A DNA stretch of 57,661 nucleotides from Candidatus Saccharimonadales bacterium (GTDB lineage: Bacteria > Patescibacteriota > Saccharimonadia > Saccharimonadales > UBA4665). Both the position numbers and the translations under genes were made by a program. Under the pieces are notes generated by a model, which made no database searches, was not told the origin of the DNA, and worked only from the letters and a program-made list of their open reading frames with translations. The DNA is taken from positions 1 to 57,661 of the forward strand of contig JANWHZ010000038.1 in the NCBI GenBank assembly GCA_025450135.1, read 5' to 3'. Shown piece after piece: positions 27,774 to 36,879 of the stretch (its first letter is position 1; each line of letters begins with the position of its first letter).

Positions 27774-28975
27774 AGGCGATCGTTCTCTATCTGCACGTCC
27801 ATCAGCCATACCGTATCCGTCACTATACCGCCCTTGAAACTGGCAATGACCATAGCTACTTTAGCGCCTCAGGTGATACCCTGACCAATAATGAAAAGAT
27901 TCTACATAAAGTTGCAGAGAAATCGTACTTACCGACTAACCACAAACTATTACAGCTATTGCAAGAATACCCTGAATTCAAACTTAGTCTATCGATTACA
28001 GGAACCATTCTCGAACAGCTTGAACGGTGGTCTCCTGAGGCGTTGCAATCGTTCAAAAACCTAGTAGCCACCGGTCGCGTCGAACTCGTTGCCGAAACTT
28101 ACTATCACAGTCTGGCGTTCTTCTACTCACGGAGCGAATTCGAAAAGCAAGTTGACCTTCACCGCGAGAAGGTGCAAAAGCTGTTTGGCCAAACGCCGAA
28201 AGTCTTCCGTAACACTGAACTCTGTTATAACAATGACATTGCATATTGGGCCGATAAAGCTGGCTATAAGGGGGTGCTGGCCGAGGGTTGGGATAAGGTG
28301 CTGGGATGGCGCTCGCCTAACTATGTTTACCAGCCGACTTACACCGAGAATATTAAGCTACTGATGAAAAATTATAAACTCAGTGACGATATTGCGTTCC
28401 GTTTCGGCGATCATACATGGGCAGAATGGCCGCTGACAGCTGACAAGTTTGTCCATTGGCTAAATTCTGATCCCAACGCAACGAATTTTGATTTATTTAT
28501 GGATTACGAGACGTTTGGCGAACACCAATGGGATGATACTGGCATTTTTGACTTTCTACATCACTTACCGAAAGAGTGGCTGAAGACCGACGGCAATACG
28601 TTCATGACGGTTTCAGAAGCATGTGATGCATTTAAACCATCTGATCAGGTCGATGTACCAAACACCGTCACCTGGGCTGACACAGAGCGTGATTTAAGCG
28701 CCTGGCTCGGTAATACTATGCAGCAACAAGCAATCCTAGCGCTTTATGAGCTCCAAGCTAAACTGCTTGGTACAAACGATCAGTCTCTGATCGAAGATTG
28801 GCGCCGCCTACAGACCTCTGATCACTTCTACTACATGTGCACTAAGTGGTGGAACGATGGTGATATACACGCCTACTTTAGCCCATATGACACGCCGTAT
28901 GAAGCATATATGAACTTTATGAATGCTTATCACGACCTGCGCTTTCGCCTTGCCGAGAAAGGTGTACTGGTTTAG
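27770..28975 (+). CDS. glycoside hydrolase family 57 (alpha-amylase-like)
   Basis: YLHVHQPYRIRHY...GRVELVAETYYHSLAFFYSRSEFEKQV...VFRNTELCYNNDIAYWADKAGYKGVLAEGWDKVLGWRSPNYVY...DLFMDYETFGEHQW. Confidence 0.93.
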   Translation: MKAIVLYLHVHQPYRIRHYTALETGNDHSYFSASGDTLTNNEKILHKVAEKSYLPTNHKLLQLLQEYPEFKLSLSITGTILEQLERWSPEALQSFKNLVATGRVELVAETYYHSLAFFYSRSEFEKQVDLHREKVQKLFGQTPKVFRNTELCYNNDIAYWADKAGYKGVLAEGWDKVLGWRSPNYVYQPTYTENIKLLMKNYKLSDDIAFRFGDHTWAEWPLTADKFVHWLNSDPNATNFDLFMDYETFGEHQWDDTGIFDFLHHLPKEWLKTDGNTFMTVSEACDAFKPSDQVDVPNTVTWADTERDLSAWLGNTMQQQAILALYELQAKLLGTNDQSLIEDWRRLQTSDHFYYMCTKWWNDGDIHAYFSPYDTPYEAYMNFMNAYHDLRFRLAEKGVLV

Positions 28976-28977
28976 GC

Positions 28978-30945
28978 ATGGGTCGGCCAGTTGTACTGAG
29001 TAATGGGCAACTGTTTGTTGGACTCGACGAAAGTGGTCTAGTCCATGATTTCTACTATCCCTATGTCGGTCTAGACAACCTTACTAACGCTCGCAGCAGC
29101 CAGCACCTAATTGGTGTATGGGTGGACGGCGCATTCCGCTGGACCAATGATGGCACTTGGGAAGTTAGCGTTAACTTTCTGCCCGACGCGTTAGTTAGCA
29201 ACATCCATCTGTATTCTGCCGAGTTAGCGGTGACCTTACACTGCACCGATTTTGTTGACGTGGAAAGGAATGTTTTGATCCGACGGGTTAATGTATCAAA
29301 CGATACTGACCATGAACGCGATATACGTCTTTTTATGCATCAGGTATTTCAAATTTCACGAGCAGGACGAGCAGACACTGCAATGTACGTTCCTGAGGAT
29401 CATTACATACTCGACTATAAAGGAAGGTGCTGCTTGCTCGTGGCGGGCAAACTTGCAAGCGGAGAAGGTTTCGACCAGTTTGCTGTTGGTAGCTACGGTA
29501 TCGAGGGAAAGACAGGTACGTTCACCGACGCCGAGGATGGTGAATTATCCGGCAATGCCGTTGAACATGGTGGGGTCGACAGTGTCATTCGTTTTCGCTT
29601 ACGCGTGGCAGCTCATAGTTCATATGATGTCGATTACTGGGTTGTGGCTGCCGATAGCCAAAGCGACGCACAGCGTGTACACAAGATGCTGCTTGATAGT
29701 GCATTCGAGGACCTTCTTGAACGTACTGCAGCCCATTGGAAGAGTTGGTTAGAGCCTACTCAGGTGCATCTCGAAGGCTACGCTTCAGAGAATCGCGACA
29801 TGGTGCAGAAAAGTTTGCTGATTATAAAGGCGCACTGTGATGCTCGCGGATCTATACTAGCAAGCGGTGATTCCAGCATTTTCAACTACGGGAGAGACTA
29901 CTACTGCTACTGCTGGCCTCGCGATTCAGCATATGCAATATGGCCGCTGATGCGCTTGAGTTTGTTCGACGAAGCACGGCGATTTTTTGACTTTGCGCGG
30001 GACACTATGCACCCTGATGGTTACCTCATGCATAAGTACCAACCTGATCGAGCTATTGGCAGCACTTGGCACCCGCTTCTCCACGGTCGGTCGCAAGAAC
30101 TAGCAATTCAAGAAGATGAAACCGCAACCGTACTTTTTATGCTCGGTGAGTACTATCGCCTGAGCGGAGACCGAACGTACATTGAAAATGTTTTTGACAG
30201 TTTTATTGCACCGTGCGCCAATTTCATGAGCGATTTTATCGACGAAACAACGAGTTTGCCTCACGCTAGCTACGACCTCTGGGAAGAGAAGTTTCTTACC
30301 TCCACCTATACAGTGTGCACGGTTATCGCTGGCTTAGAAGCGGCTGCCGAACTGGCAGGCGTATTAGAACGTGCTCAAGCCGAGGCAATTCACTGGCAAC
30401 AGACCGTCGAAAAAATGCGAAATAACCTAGAAGCTCTGTTTCATCCAAGCGGTTACTTTCGCAAAGGCTTTCTACTCGACCCTGAGAAAAAAAGTCTGCA
30501 ATATGATGACGTGCTTGATATCTCTAGCCTCTACGGTCCGTTTATGTTTGCGAAGCTAAGTCTTGATGATCCCCGCATGAGTAGCATGCTAAAGGCAGTG
30601 GAGCAGCACTTGCTCAATACGTCCCCGATAGGGGGTGCTATTCGTGACGAGCATGATGGATACTTCTTAACGAAGCAGCAGTATAAAGGTAACCCATGGA
30701 TTGTGTGCTCGCTCTGGCTTGCGCAGTACTACAATAGTGCCGACCGTGTTGACGATGCCCGCAAGCTCGTGGATTGGGCTTTGCAGCGTGCCCTGCCGAG
30801 CGGTGCACTTAGCGAGCAGTTTGATCCAGAGTCTGGTTTTGCTATAAGTGTAACGCCGTTAGTCTGGAGTCACGCAGAATTCATCAACACAGTACTAGAT
30901 ATCTCCGCAAAACAAACAGCGATAGATCAGAAGAGTGACAGGTAA
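28978..30945 (+). CDS. glycoside hydrolase family 15 (glucoamylase-like)
   Basis: MGRPVVLSNGQLFVGLDESGLVHDFYYPYVGLDN...SGDSSIFNYGRDYYCYCWPRDSAYAIWPLMRLSLFDEARRFFDFARDTMHPDGYLMHKYQPD...ASYDLWEEKF. Confidence 0.93.
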   Translation: MGRPVVLSNGQLFVGLDESGLVHDFYYPYVGLDNLTNARSSQHLIGVWVDGAFRWTNDGTWEVSVNFLPDALVSNIHLYSAELAVTLHCTDFVDVERNVLIRRVNVSNDTDHERDIRLFMHQVFQISRAGRADTAMYVPEDHYILDYKGRCCLLVAGKLASGEGFDQFAVGSYGIEGKTGTFTDAEDGELSGNAVEHGGVDSVIRFRLRVAAHSSYDVDYWVVAADSQSDAQRVHKMLLDSAFEDLLERTAAHWKSWLEPTQVHLEGYASENRDMVQKSLLIIKAHCDARGSILASGDSSIFNYGRDYYCYCWPRDSAYAIWPLMRLSLFDEARRFFDFARDTMHPDGYLMHKYQPDRAIGSTWHPLLHGRSQELAIQEDETATVLFMLGEYYRLSGDRTYIENVFDSFIAPCANFMSDFIDETTSLPHASYDLWEEKFLTSTYTVCTVIAGLEAAAELAGVLERAQAEAIHWQQTVEKMRNNLEALFHPSGYFRKGFLLDPEKKSLQYDDVLDISSLYGPFMFAKLSLDDPRMSSMLKAVEQHLLNTSPIGGAIRDEHDGYFLTKQQYKGNPWIVCSLWLAQYYNSADRVDDARKLVDWALQRALPSGALSEQFDPESGFAISVTPLVWSHAEFINTVLDISAKQTAIDQKSDR

Positions 30946-31026
30946 GTAGCTCGACACATGACAGATCTATTTAGACATAGGTAATAAGTGGGCTTCTCGT
31001 CCACTTGCTTATTTCTCTAGCCACTA

Positions 31027-31230
31027 TTATTTCTTAGGCTTAACTTCGTTTCGACCAAGGTTCTTCTTAGTCTCAACAAATAAGACGTACTTGCGAAGCT
31101 TTGGGCTATATTTGCGGAGTGACAGCTTGTCCGGAGTATTCATACTGTTCTTAGACGTGTAATATATACGTTCGCCTGACTCTTCGCTCACTAAGCCAAT
31201 TAACTTTCGTTTCTCACTTTTCTTTGCCAT
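31027..31230 (-). CDS. rpmG: 50S ribosomal protein L33 (Cys-less form)
   Basis: [56 protein letters not shown]. Confidence 0.95.
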   Translation of the reverse strand: MAKKSEKRKLIGLVSEESGERIYYTSKNSMNTPDKLSLRKYSPKLRKYVLFVETKKNLGRNEVKPKK

Positions 31231-31280
31231 ATGGAATATATCTTAACAGATGAACAGTCTGATGTAAACTGAAGTAAACA

Positions 31281-31310
31281 AAAATGCCGGTTGATCATTC
31301 CCGGCATTTT
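31281..31310 (-). terminator. terminator between the tRNA cluster and rpmG
   Basis: AAAATGCCGG (31281-31290) ... CCGGCATTTT (31301-31310), perfect 10-bp stem. Confidence 0.75.
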
Positions 31311-31455
31311 GTCTTCTTGCAAGAAGTTTGAACTTTGTAAGCCACGTTTTTTTCGTTGCCTACTTAATTTGCAGAGTATATCATGCTTATGCTCATGTCA
31401 AGCACTATTTTTCGATTTGGAACAATTGTGTTTCAGCATATCGCGAGCTACGCAA

Positions 31456-31531
31456 TGGAGCCACGATCGGGATTCGAACCCGAGACCTCATCCTTACCAT
31501 GGATGCGCTCTACCAACTGAGCTATCGCGGC
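31456..31531 (-). tRNA. tRNA-Thr (GGT)
   Basis: Reverse complement GCCGCGATAGCTCAGTTGGTAGAGCGCATCCATGGTAAGGATGAGGTCTCGGGTTCGAATCCCGATCGTGGCTCCA; anticodon GGT. Confidence 0.96.
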
Positions 31532-31617
31532 TGGTGCAGGGAGAGGGATTCGAACCCCCGAAGACATAAGTCGTGTGATTTACAGTCACATGCGTTTGGC
31601 CACTTCGCTATCCCTGC
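31532..31617 (-). tRNA. tRNA-Tyr (GTA)
   Basis: Reverse complement GCAGGGATAGCGAAGTGGCCAAACGCATGTGACTGTAAATCACACGACTTATGTCTTCGGGGGTTCGAATCCCTCTCCCTGCACCA; anticodon GTA, long variable arm. Confidence 0.95.
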
Positions 31618-31639
31618 AGATAGTTGCATAATATTAACG

Positions 31640-31715
31640 TGGAGCCGGCAGAGGGATTTGAACCCACGCCCCGCTGTTTACAAAACAGCCGCTCTGGCCA
31701 CTGAGCTATGCCGGC
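31640..31715 (-). tRNA. tRNA-Thr (TGT)
   Basis: Reverse complement GCCGGCATAGCTCAGTGGCCAGAGCGGCTGTTTTGTAAACAGCGGGGCGTGGGTTCAAATCCCTCTGCCGGCTCCA; anticodon TGT. Confidence 0.96.
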
Positions 31716-31836
31716 AGCAATTACCGAATAAGTGTAACAAAACAGGGGTAATATGACAACTCCTACAAAGCAGCAAGCTCTGCGTGCGAATAGGGCTTGC
31801 GCAACACCATGCTTCAATACGAGCGCTTCGATGCTG

Positions 31837-32490
31837 CTAGATAACAACTCTTGGAGGGCGGATGATCCGCTTAGGCTTGTCGGGCGTTACCGACATTTTT
31901 TTCAAGCGATCTTCAAGTAAATCTGCGTCCGCCTCACGACCGTGCTGGCGGTATGACTTAATAAGTAAGTTGTGCGTCTCTTTATTTGGCTCTAGTTCAA
32001 GCGCCTTCTCTAACTCTAAGAACATTACTTTGGTATTGCCAAGCTTTTCTTGAACTTTCGCGTAAGCTACGTGCCGGGCGGCGAGATTGTCTTCCATCTT
32101 CAACGCCTGCTCAAAGGCAATGGCAGCCTTCTCGTAGTTTTCTGTCTCGTAATAGATAAGCCCAAGGTTATGTAACGCTGATGGTGTAGCTTCAATGCTC
32201 GAGGCAATCTCGAAGCAATCGATTGCATCACGGTATTCCTTTTGCTTCGCATAGAGTATTCCCAGCCGATTGTAAGCCGCAGCATTACGCTCATCGATTT
32301 TGAGTATAGTTAAGAGCGCCTTCTCAGCACGCAAAAAACGATTCTCGCGCATCCCCTGGTGTGCGATATCCCAGAGCTTGCCAAGACGATTACCTACCCC
32401 ACGCGAGAACGCGACGAGCTCATCATCATGGAGTTTAGCATTCCAATACGCGAGGACACCAAAGATGCCAACCAGGGCAATGTCTAGCAT
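31837..32490 (-). CDS. TPR-repeat protein, membrane-anchored
   Basis: AAYNRLGILYAKQKEYRDAIDCFEIASSIEATPSALHNLGLIYYETENYEKAAIAFEQALKME, N-terminal hydrophobic segment. Confidence 0.88.
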   Translation of the reverse strand: MLDIALVGIFGVLAYWNAKLHDDELVAFSRGVGNRLGKLWDIAHQGMRENRFLRAEKALLTILKIDERNAAAYNRLGILYAKQKEYRDAIDCFEIASSIEATPSALHNLGLIYYETENYEKAAIAFEQALKMEDNLAARHVAYAKVQEKLGNTKVMFLELEKALELEPNKETHNLLIKSYRQHGREADADLLEDRLKKMSVTPDKPKRIIRPPRVVI

Positions 32491-32511
32491 GTTATCTTAT
32501 AGTATACCAAA

Positions 32512-33369
32512 TCATATACTCAGCATGAACTGAAGTGCTACCAGTTTCGCTTGACCGCTTGCGGTAATTTGACCGTAGGCGTCGTGGCTTGCTGTCAAAA
32601 CAGTGTGCCAGCGTCGTGCAGTGCTTGTGCTAGAACCTGCCTTTTGAAGATTGATTTCAGCGATGCGTTGGATTATGAACAATACGTCAAGGAAGTGTTG
32701 CTTCTGTTTTATTAAATCATCAATGAGAAGCAGGCGCTCAAAAGTTGATTTCTGCAGAATATCACGTGCCCGGGCGGTTGCTGCGACAAGCGGATGACTC
32801 TCGTCGTCAGATAACAGCGCCTGCGTAAGTCCCGGTAGCCCGTCGCTCATCATCAATGCCCTATTAATAGCTACTTCGGCAAAGCCTGCTGCCGCAAAGT
32901 AGCTACGTAGTGCATCTGTGGGTGGCACTCGGAGCGTTACGGTCTGCACCCGCGAACAAATCGTTGGGAGCATATCCAACTCACTCGTCGCTGTCAATAT
33001 GAGCACCGTACCTAGAGGTGGCTCTTCGATAGTCTTGAGCAGGGCGTTTTGAGCCTGAACCGTCATGCTCCCAGCGTGCTCGATCAATACAACGCGTGAT
33101 ACATTTGCTTCTCCGGTCGTCCGAAGCATCAAGAAATGTGTCACGTCCCGGACACTTTCAATTGAAATAGCTTTACCATCAACCGGGGTAAGTATTTTAA
33201 AGAACGAATGGCTATCTAGCTTCTCATCAGTAGTTTGGAGCAATTGTGCCGCCATGTGACGCGCTAGCGTCCGTTTGCCGGTACCGCTGGGTGCTACAAG
33301 TAGGATTGCATGTGAAGGCTTTGCAACGATTTGCTTGAGCGTCGCTTCGGTGTCAGGGTGTAGGATCAT
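32512..33369 (-). CDS. holB: DNA polymerase III delta' subunit-like
   Basis: HAILLVAPSGTGKRTLARHMAAQLL...VVLIEHAGSMTVQAQNALLKTIEEPPLGTVLILTATSELDMLPTICSRVQTV. Confidence 0.88.
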   Translation of the reverse strand: MILHPDTEATLKQIVAKPSHAILLVAPSGTGKRTLARHMAAQLLQTTDEKLDSHSFFKILTPVDGKAISIESVRDVTHFLMLRTTGEANVSRVVLIEHAGSMTVQAQNALLKTIEEPPLGTVLILTATSELDMLPTICSRVQTVTLRVPPTDALRSYFAAAGFAEVAINRALMMSDGLPGLTQALLSDDESHPLVAATARARDILQKSTFERLLLIDDLIKQKQHFLDVLFIIQRIAEINLQKAGSSTSTARRWHTVLTASHDAYGQITASGQAKLVALQFMLSI

Positions 33370-33371
33370 AG

Positions 33372-34232
33372 TCAGGCTTTCACTTTTTCGCTAAATATTG
33401 CAGGCAGTGGTGTGATGAATGTTTGTCGAGCTCGGCTTGGTAAAGTAATCTCGAGCTGTTCAGCGTGCAGATAGAGTCTACCGGCAGGCTTGTTACCATA
33501 CAAGGGGTCACCGACAATCGGATGGCCAATTTCACGAAGGTGCACGCGAAGTTGATGAGTGCGGCCAGTTTGTGGTCTTAACTCTACAAGCGACATTCCG
33601 TTGCCTTCTCCCCGTACCCAATACTCGGTAATTGCTGCCTTGCCGTTACTGCCGACCCTAAAAGTTTGCGGCTTTTTTGGATTGCGTTCAATTGGCATGT
33701 CGATTATGGCGTGTTCGTGTGGCATTCGCCCAGAGACGACGGCAAAGTACACTTTCCTCACTTTACGCATCGAAAACTGCTTTTGTAGCCAACTAAGTGC
33801 ATCTGGTGTCTTAGCTAAAATCATGACACCAGACGTAGCACGGTCGAGACGATGGACAATGCCAGCCCGCTCGCCGCTAAGACCAGCCGCTAAACGGCTA
33901 CGCAACCACGTGGCAACGGTCGCTTCCGGATTGAACGCTCCTTTACTATGCGCTAGTACGCCTATCGGCTTGTCTATGACTACGCAGTCACTATCTTCAT
34001 ACAAAATAGGTAACTCGATGTCAGGTACTTGCTGCAACTCAGCAAGATCGTAATCAACGTTAACTGTATCATTTAGCCGTAACTTATAACCTGGCCTGCC
34101 CTCGGCTGCACCATTTACTGTCACTTTTCCGCTTTCAATGAGCTTAGCAGCAAACGCACGGCTCACCTGCGGGAGTAGTTCAACCACCTTTTGGTCTAAG
34201 CGCTGGGCTCGTGAAACTTCAAGTCTAGCCAT
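33372..34232 (-). CDS. RluA/RluD-family pseudouridine synthase with S4 domain
   Basis: AKLIESGKVTVNGAAEGRPGYKLRLNDTV...IGVLAHSKGAFN...GIVHRLDRATSGVMILAKT...VELRPQTGRTHQLRVHLREIGHPIVGDPLYG. Confidence 0.94.
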   Translation of the reverse strand: MARLEVSRAQRLDQKVVELLPQVSRAFAAKLIESGKVTVNGAAEGRPGYKLRLNDTVNVDYDLAELQQVPDIELPILYEDSDCVVIDKPIGVLAHSKGAFNPEATVATWLRSRLAAGLSGERAGIVHRLDRATSGVMILAKTPDALSWLQKQFSMRKVRKVYFAVVSGRMPHEHAIIDMPIERNPKKPQTFRVGSNGKAAITEYWVRGEGNGMSLVELRPQTGRTHQLRVHLREIGHPIVGDPLYGNKPAGRLYLHAEQLEITLPSRARQTFITPLPAIFSEKVKA

Positions 34233-35734
34233 TATTGGACCACGTCAAGAATTTTGCAGCCAGGTATCTTCTTTAAGTCTTCAGTCCTATAGCGGACGCT
34301 AACATCAAAACGTCCTGAGCCACCCGTGAGGTACTCATGGGTAAAGATGCTGGGGTCAAGTACTGTTAACGCTCCAGATATGTAAGGACGTGCTGCACCA
34401 ACAGGCAAACTGGTTAAACGATTGAAGTCTTCGTGACTGGCGATCGCTATATCATTAAGCCCCAGCACTGCTTTTAGTTTTTCTATATCGATTTTCTTGT
34501 CTCCACGCATGACAACAGCAATATATTGATCTCCTGACCGTAAGACAATTGTCGGCATCGTGTCCTCGCGTGTTAAGCCTAGTGACTCGATAACATTTTC
34601 AATCTTGCGCGACGAGGGATGCTCAAGCGCCTCATTCGCAATGCCGAGTTCGTCAAGCTTCTGACGGTACTCAGCGATCTCTTCTTCGCCTGACGCCGTC
34701 ACGGTTGGACGTAAACCAACGGCACGCTGAACTTTTGCTAAGGTCAGGCTTGCTATCTTCCGCATCTCAGCTTCGGAGGTTTCCAACTTGGCTGCAATAC
34801 TAGCCTCGTCCACATTGGCCAAGCGTGATTGAAAGTCAGCCAGGAATATTCTCATGCGCTCGGCTAGTTCGTTTTTAAGCTCACCATAACTTGCCTTGCC
34901 TTCATACTCTGCCGCCGCAGACTCAAGAGGTTGTTCACGAAGTAGTGCCAAAATTTGCAACAGGTTGGCAATACCAGGCTGCGTGTCACGATCGAGGTGG
35001 ATACGGCCCATGGAATCAGTCGTAGCACTCATTATTTTCTTAGCCGCTACATCCGGGTCATCGCCAAGAAAAATAATACCTCTTCCCGAGTCGTCGCTCT
35101 TACTCATCTTCTTACTCGGATCAACAAGGTCCTTGATGCGTAAGCCTTGGTCTTTGCCGAAGAATTCATGCTCCTCTTTTACCGGCTTAGGAACAATAAA
35201 CAAGGTGCCGAAGCGTGCGTTCATGCGTTCTGCAATATCTCGAGTAAACTCCAAATGCTGAGTCTGATCTTCTCCAACTGGCACATAGCTAGCTCCGTAG
35301 AGCAGAATATCGGCAGCCATAAGAACAGGATAGTTAAACAATCCAACGCTAATTCTATCTTCATCTAACTTACCTGACTTATCCTTGAATTGGGTCATAC
35401 GTGACATCTCACCGAAGCCGGTAAAACAATCCAATATCCACGTAAGCTCACTATGAGCCGGAATGTAGCTTTGACGATACATATGAACATCGGGATGGTC
35501 AATGGGCAAACCCGCCGCTACGAACAGCTTCAGGTTGTTCATAGTTTGCTGATAGAGTTTTGAATGATCTATCGGAGTTGTAAAGCTATGTAGATCCGGT
35601 ACGAACAGGTTGACTTGGTACTCACCCGCACGCTGCTTGGCCATGTCGACCATGGGTAGCAGCGCTCCAAAGTAGTTACCGATATGCAGGTCATTATTTG
35701 CTCTTATCCCGGTAACAATTACATGTTTACTCAT
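34232..35734 (-). CDS. trpS: tryptophanyl-tRNA synthetase with C-terminal YbaK/ProX-like editing domain
   Basis: TrpRS: GIRANNDLHIGNYFGALLPM...KKMSKSDDSGRGIIFL; C-terminal ~130 aa: YRQKLDELGIANEALEHPSSRKIENV...TIVLRSGDQYIAVVMRGDKKIDIEKLKAVLGLNDIAIASHEDFNRLTSLPVGAARPYI...VLDPSIFTHEYLTGGSGRFDVSVRYRTEDLKKI. Confidence 0.92.
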   Translation of the reverse strand: MSKHVIVTGIRANNDLHIGNYFGALLPMVDMAKQRAGEYQVNLFVPDLHSFTTPIDHSKLYQQTMNNLKLFVAAGLPIDHPDVHMYRQSYIPAHSELTWILDCFTGFGEMSRMTQFKDKSGKLDEDRISVGLFNYPVLMAADILLYGASYVPVGEDQTQHLEFTRDIAERMNARFGTLFIVPKPVKEEHEFFGKDQGLRIKDLVDPSKKMSKSDDSGRGIIFLGDDPDVAAKKIMSATTDSMGRIHLDRDTQPGIANLLQILALLREQPLESAAAEYEGKASYGELKNELAERMRIFLADFQSRLANVDEASIAAKLETSEAEMRKIASLTLAKVQRAVGLRPTVTASGEEEIAEYRQKLDELGIANEALEHPSSRKIENVIESLGLTREDTMPTIVLRSGDQYIAVVMRGDKKIDIEKLKAVLGLNDIAIASHEDFNRLTSLPVGAARPYISGALTVLDPSIFTHEYLTGGSGRFDVSVRYRTEDLKKIPGCKILDVVQ

Positions 35735-35772
35735 ATTGCCTCCAATTATAGCTGATTCTTATCTGTTGCTGG

Positions 35773-36879
35773 TTATCTTTCAAATTTTTCTAGGTAGATG
35801 CCCAAAATATCGGTAAATTCAGCAAGGCTTGCCAGCGAGATATATTCGTCCGGGCCATGTAAACCGCCTCCTTCAGGGCGAATCATGATAACGGGCACAC
35901 CCTTATTACTGAAGAACCGAGCGTCCGAACTCCCTGGCGCTTCTATTGCCCTAACATGCCTGCCGGTATACCCTTCATAGACTTTGATAAATTCTTGGAC
36001 AAAGGGATTGAGCGAATCAATCACAAAAGCTGGTTCGCAAACAAGGCGCTTGCAACTACCATTAAACTGTTTAGCAATGCTTTTCACCGTTTGTTCTATA
36101 GCTACGGGATCGTCCGTCGGAACGTAACGTACATCGATGGTCAGCGTAGCATCATCAGGAACTTGGTTTAATGCATTACCGCCGTGAATAGTGGTCAACG
36201 AGCATACGGTTGCGCTTGGATTAGCATTGGGGAATTTACGCTCAAGGGCTGTGATACAGCTTGCCAACCGGTAGATTGGGTTATCGTAGCTGCTTGGACG
36301 TGCTGCGTGACCTGATTTTCCCCTAAAAGCAAGCTCCATTTGCAGTATGCCTTTGGCGCTGGTACTAAGTTGGACGGCACCGCCGGCGTCTGGAAGAAAA
36401 CAGACGTCGCATATGTAATCTCTGACAAATGGCTTAGTCGTATGAAAACCGCCAATCTCTTCGTCAGATGACAGCATGACACCGATGTCAAGCTGCTTTA
36501 GGGTTCCATTAACGTGTAACTTCTCGAGCGCAACCAAAAAAGAGGCAACTGCGAAAAGCATGTCATATGCTCCCCGAGCCTTTAAGCTGCCACTTTTTTG
36601 AATTAAATTGAACATCGCAGCAGGAGCAGGAACCACATCGATATGTGATTGCAGCAAAAGCTTCGACTGCGTGAGCGACTTCGTACCTGCAACGAGGAAA
36701 TGGTATGCCTCGTTTGTGCGTATCTCAGCTTGCATCTCGTAAGACTCAAGCTTCTTTTTTGCGAACTGCAGTAGCTTTAGTGATGCGGCATGGTCACCGG
36801 TTGTCGGTTGAAAGGCAATTAGTTCACGCAGTCGGTCTGCCAGTTGCTGCTGGTCTGTCATACGTAGCATCGTTTTCAT
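35773..36879 (-). CDS. M20-family metallopeptidase (ArgE/DapE/CPG2-like)
   Basis: LLLQSHIDVVPAP...SLKARGAYDMLFAVASFLVAL...VMLSSDEEIGGFHTTKPFV...FRGKSGHAARPSSYDNPIYRL; start MKTML preferred, overlapping the upstream stop. Confidence 0.9.
   Translation of the reverse strand: MKTMLRMTDQQQLADRLRELIAFQPTTGDHAASLKLLQFAKKKLESYEMQAEIRTNEAYHFLVAGTKSLTQSKLLLQSHIDVVPAPAAMFNLIQKSGSLKARGAYDMLFAVASFLVALEKLHVNGTLKQLDIGVMLSSDEEIGGFHTTKPFVRDYICDVCFLPDAGGAVQLSTSAKGILQMELAFRGKSGHAARPSSYDNPIYRLASCITALERKFPNANPSATVCSLTTIHGGNALNQVPDDATLTIDVRYVPTDDPVAIEQTVKSIAKQFNGSCKRLVCEPAFVIDSLNPFVQEFIKVYEGYTGRHVRAIEAPGSSDARFFSNKGVPVIMIRPEGGGLHGPDEYISLASLAEFTDILGIYLEKFER

Noticed and set aside
31291-31847. ORFs 31291..31569(+), 31328..31756(+), 31608..31847(-)
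   Set aside because: They overlap the three tRNA genes (RDSNPRPHPYHGCALPTELSR-type artefact); no independent coding evidence.
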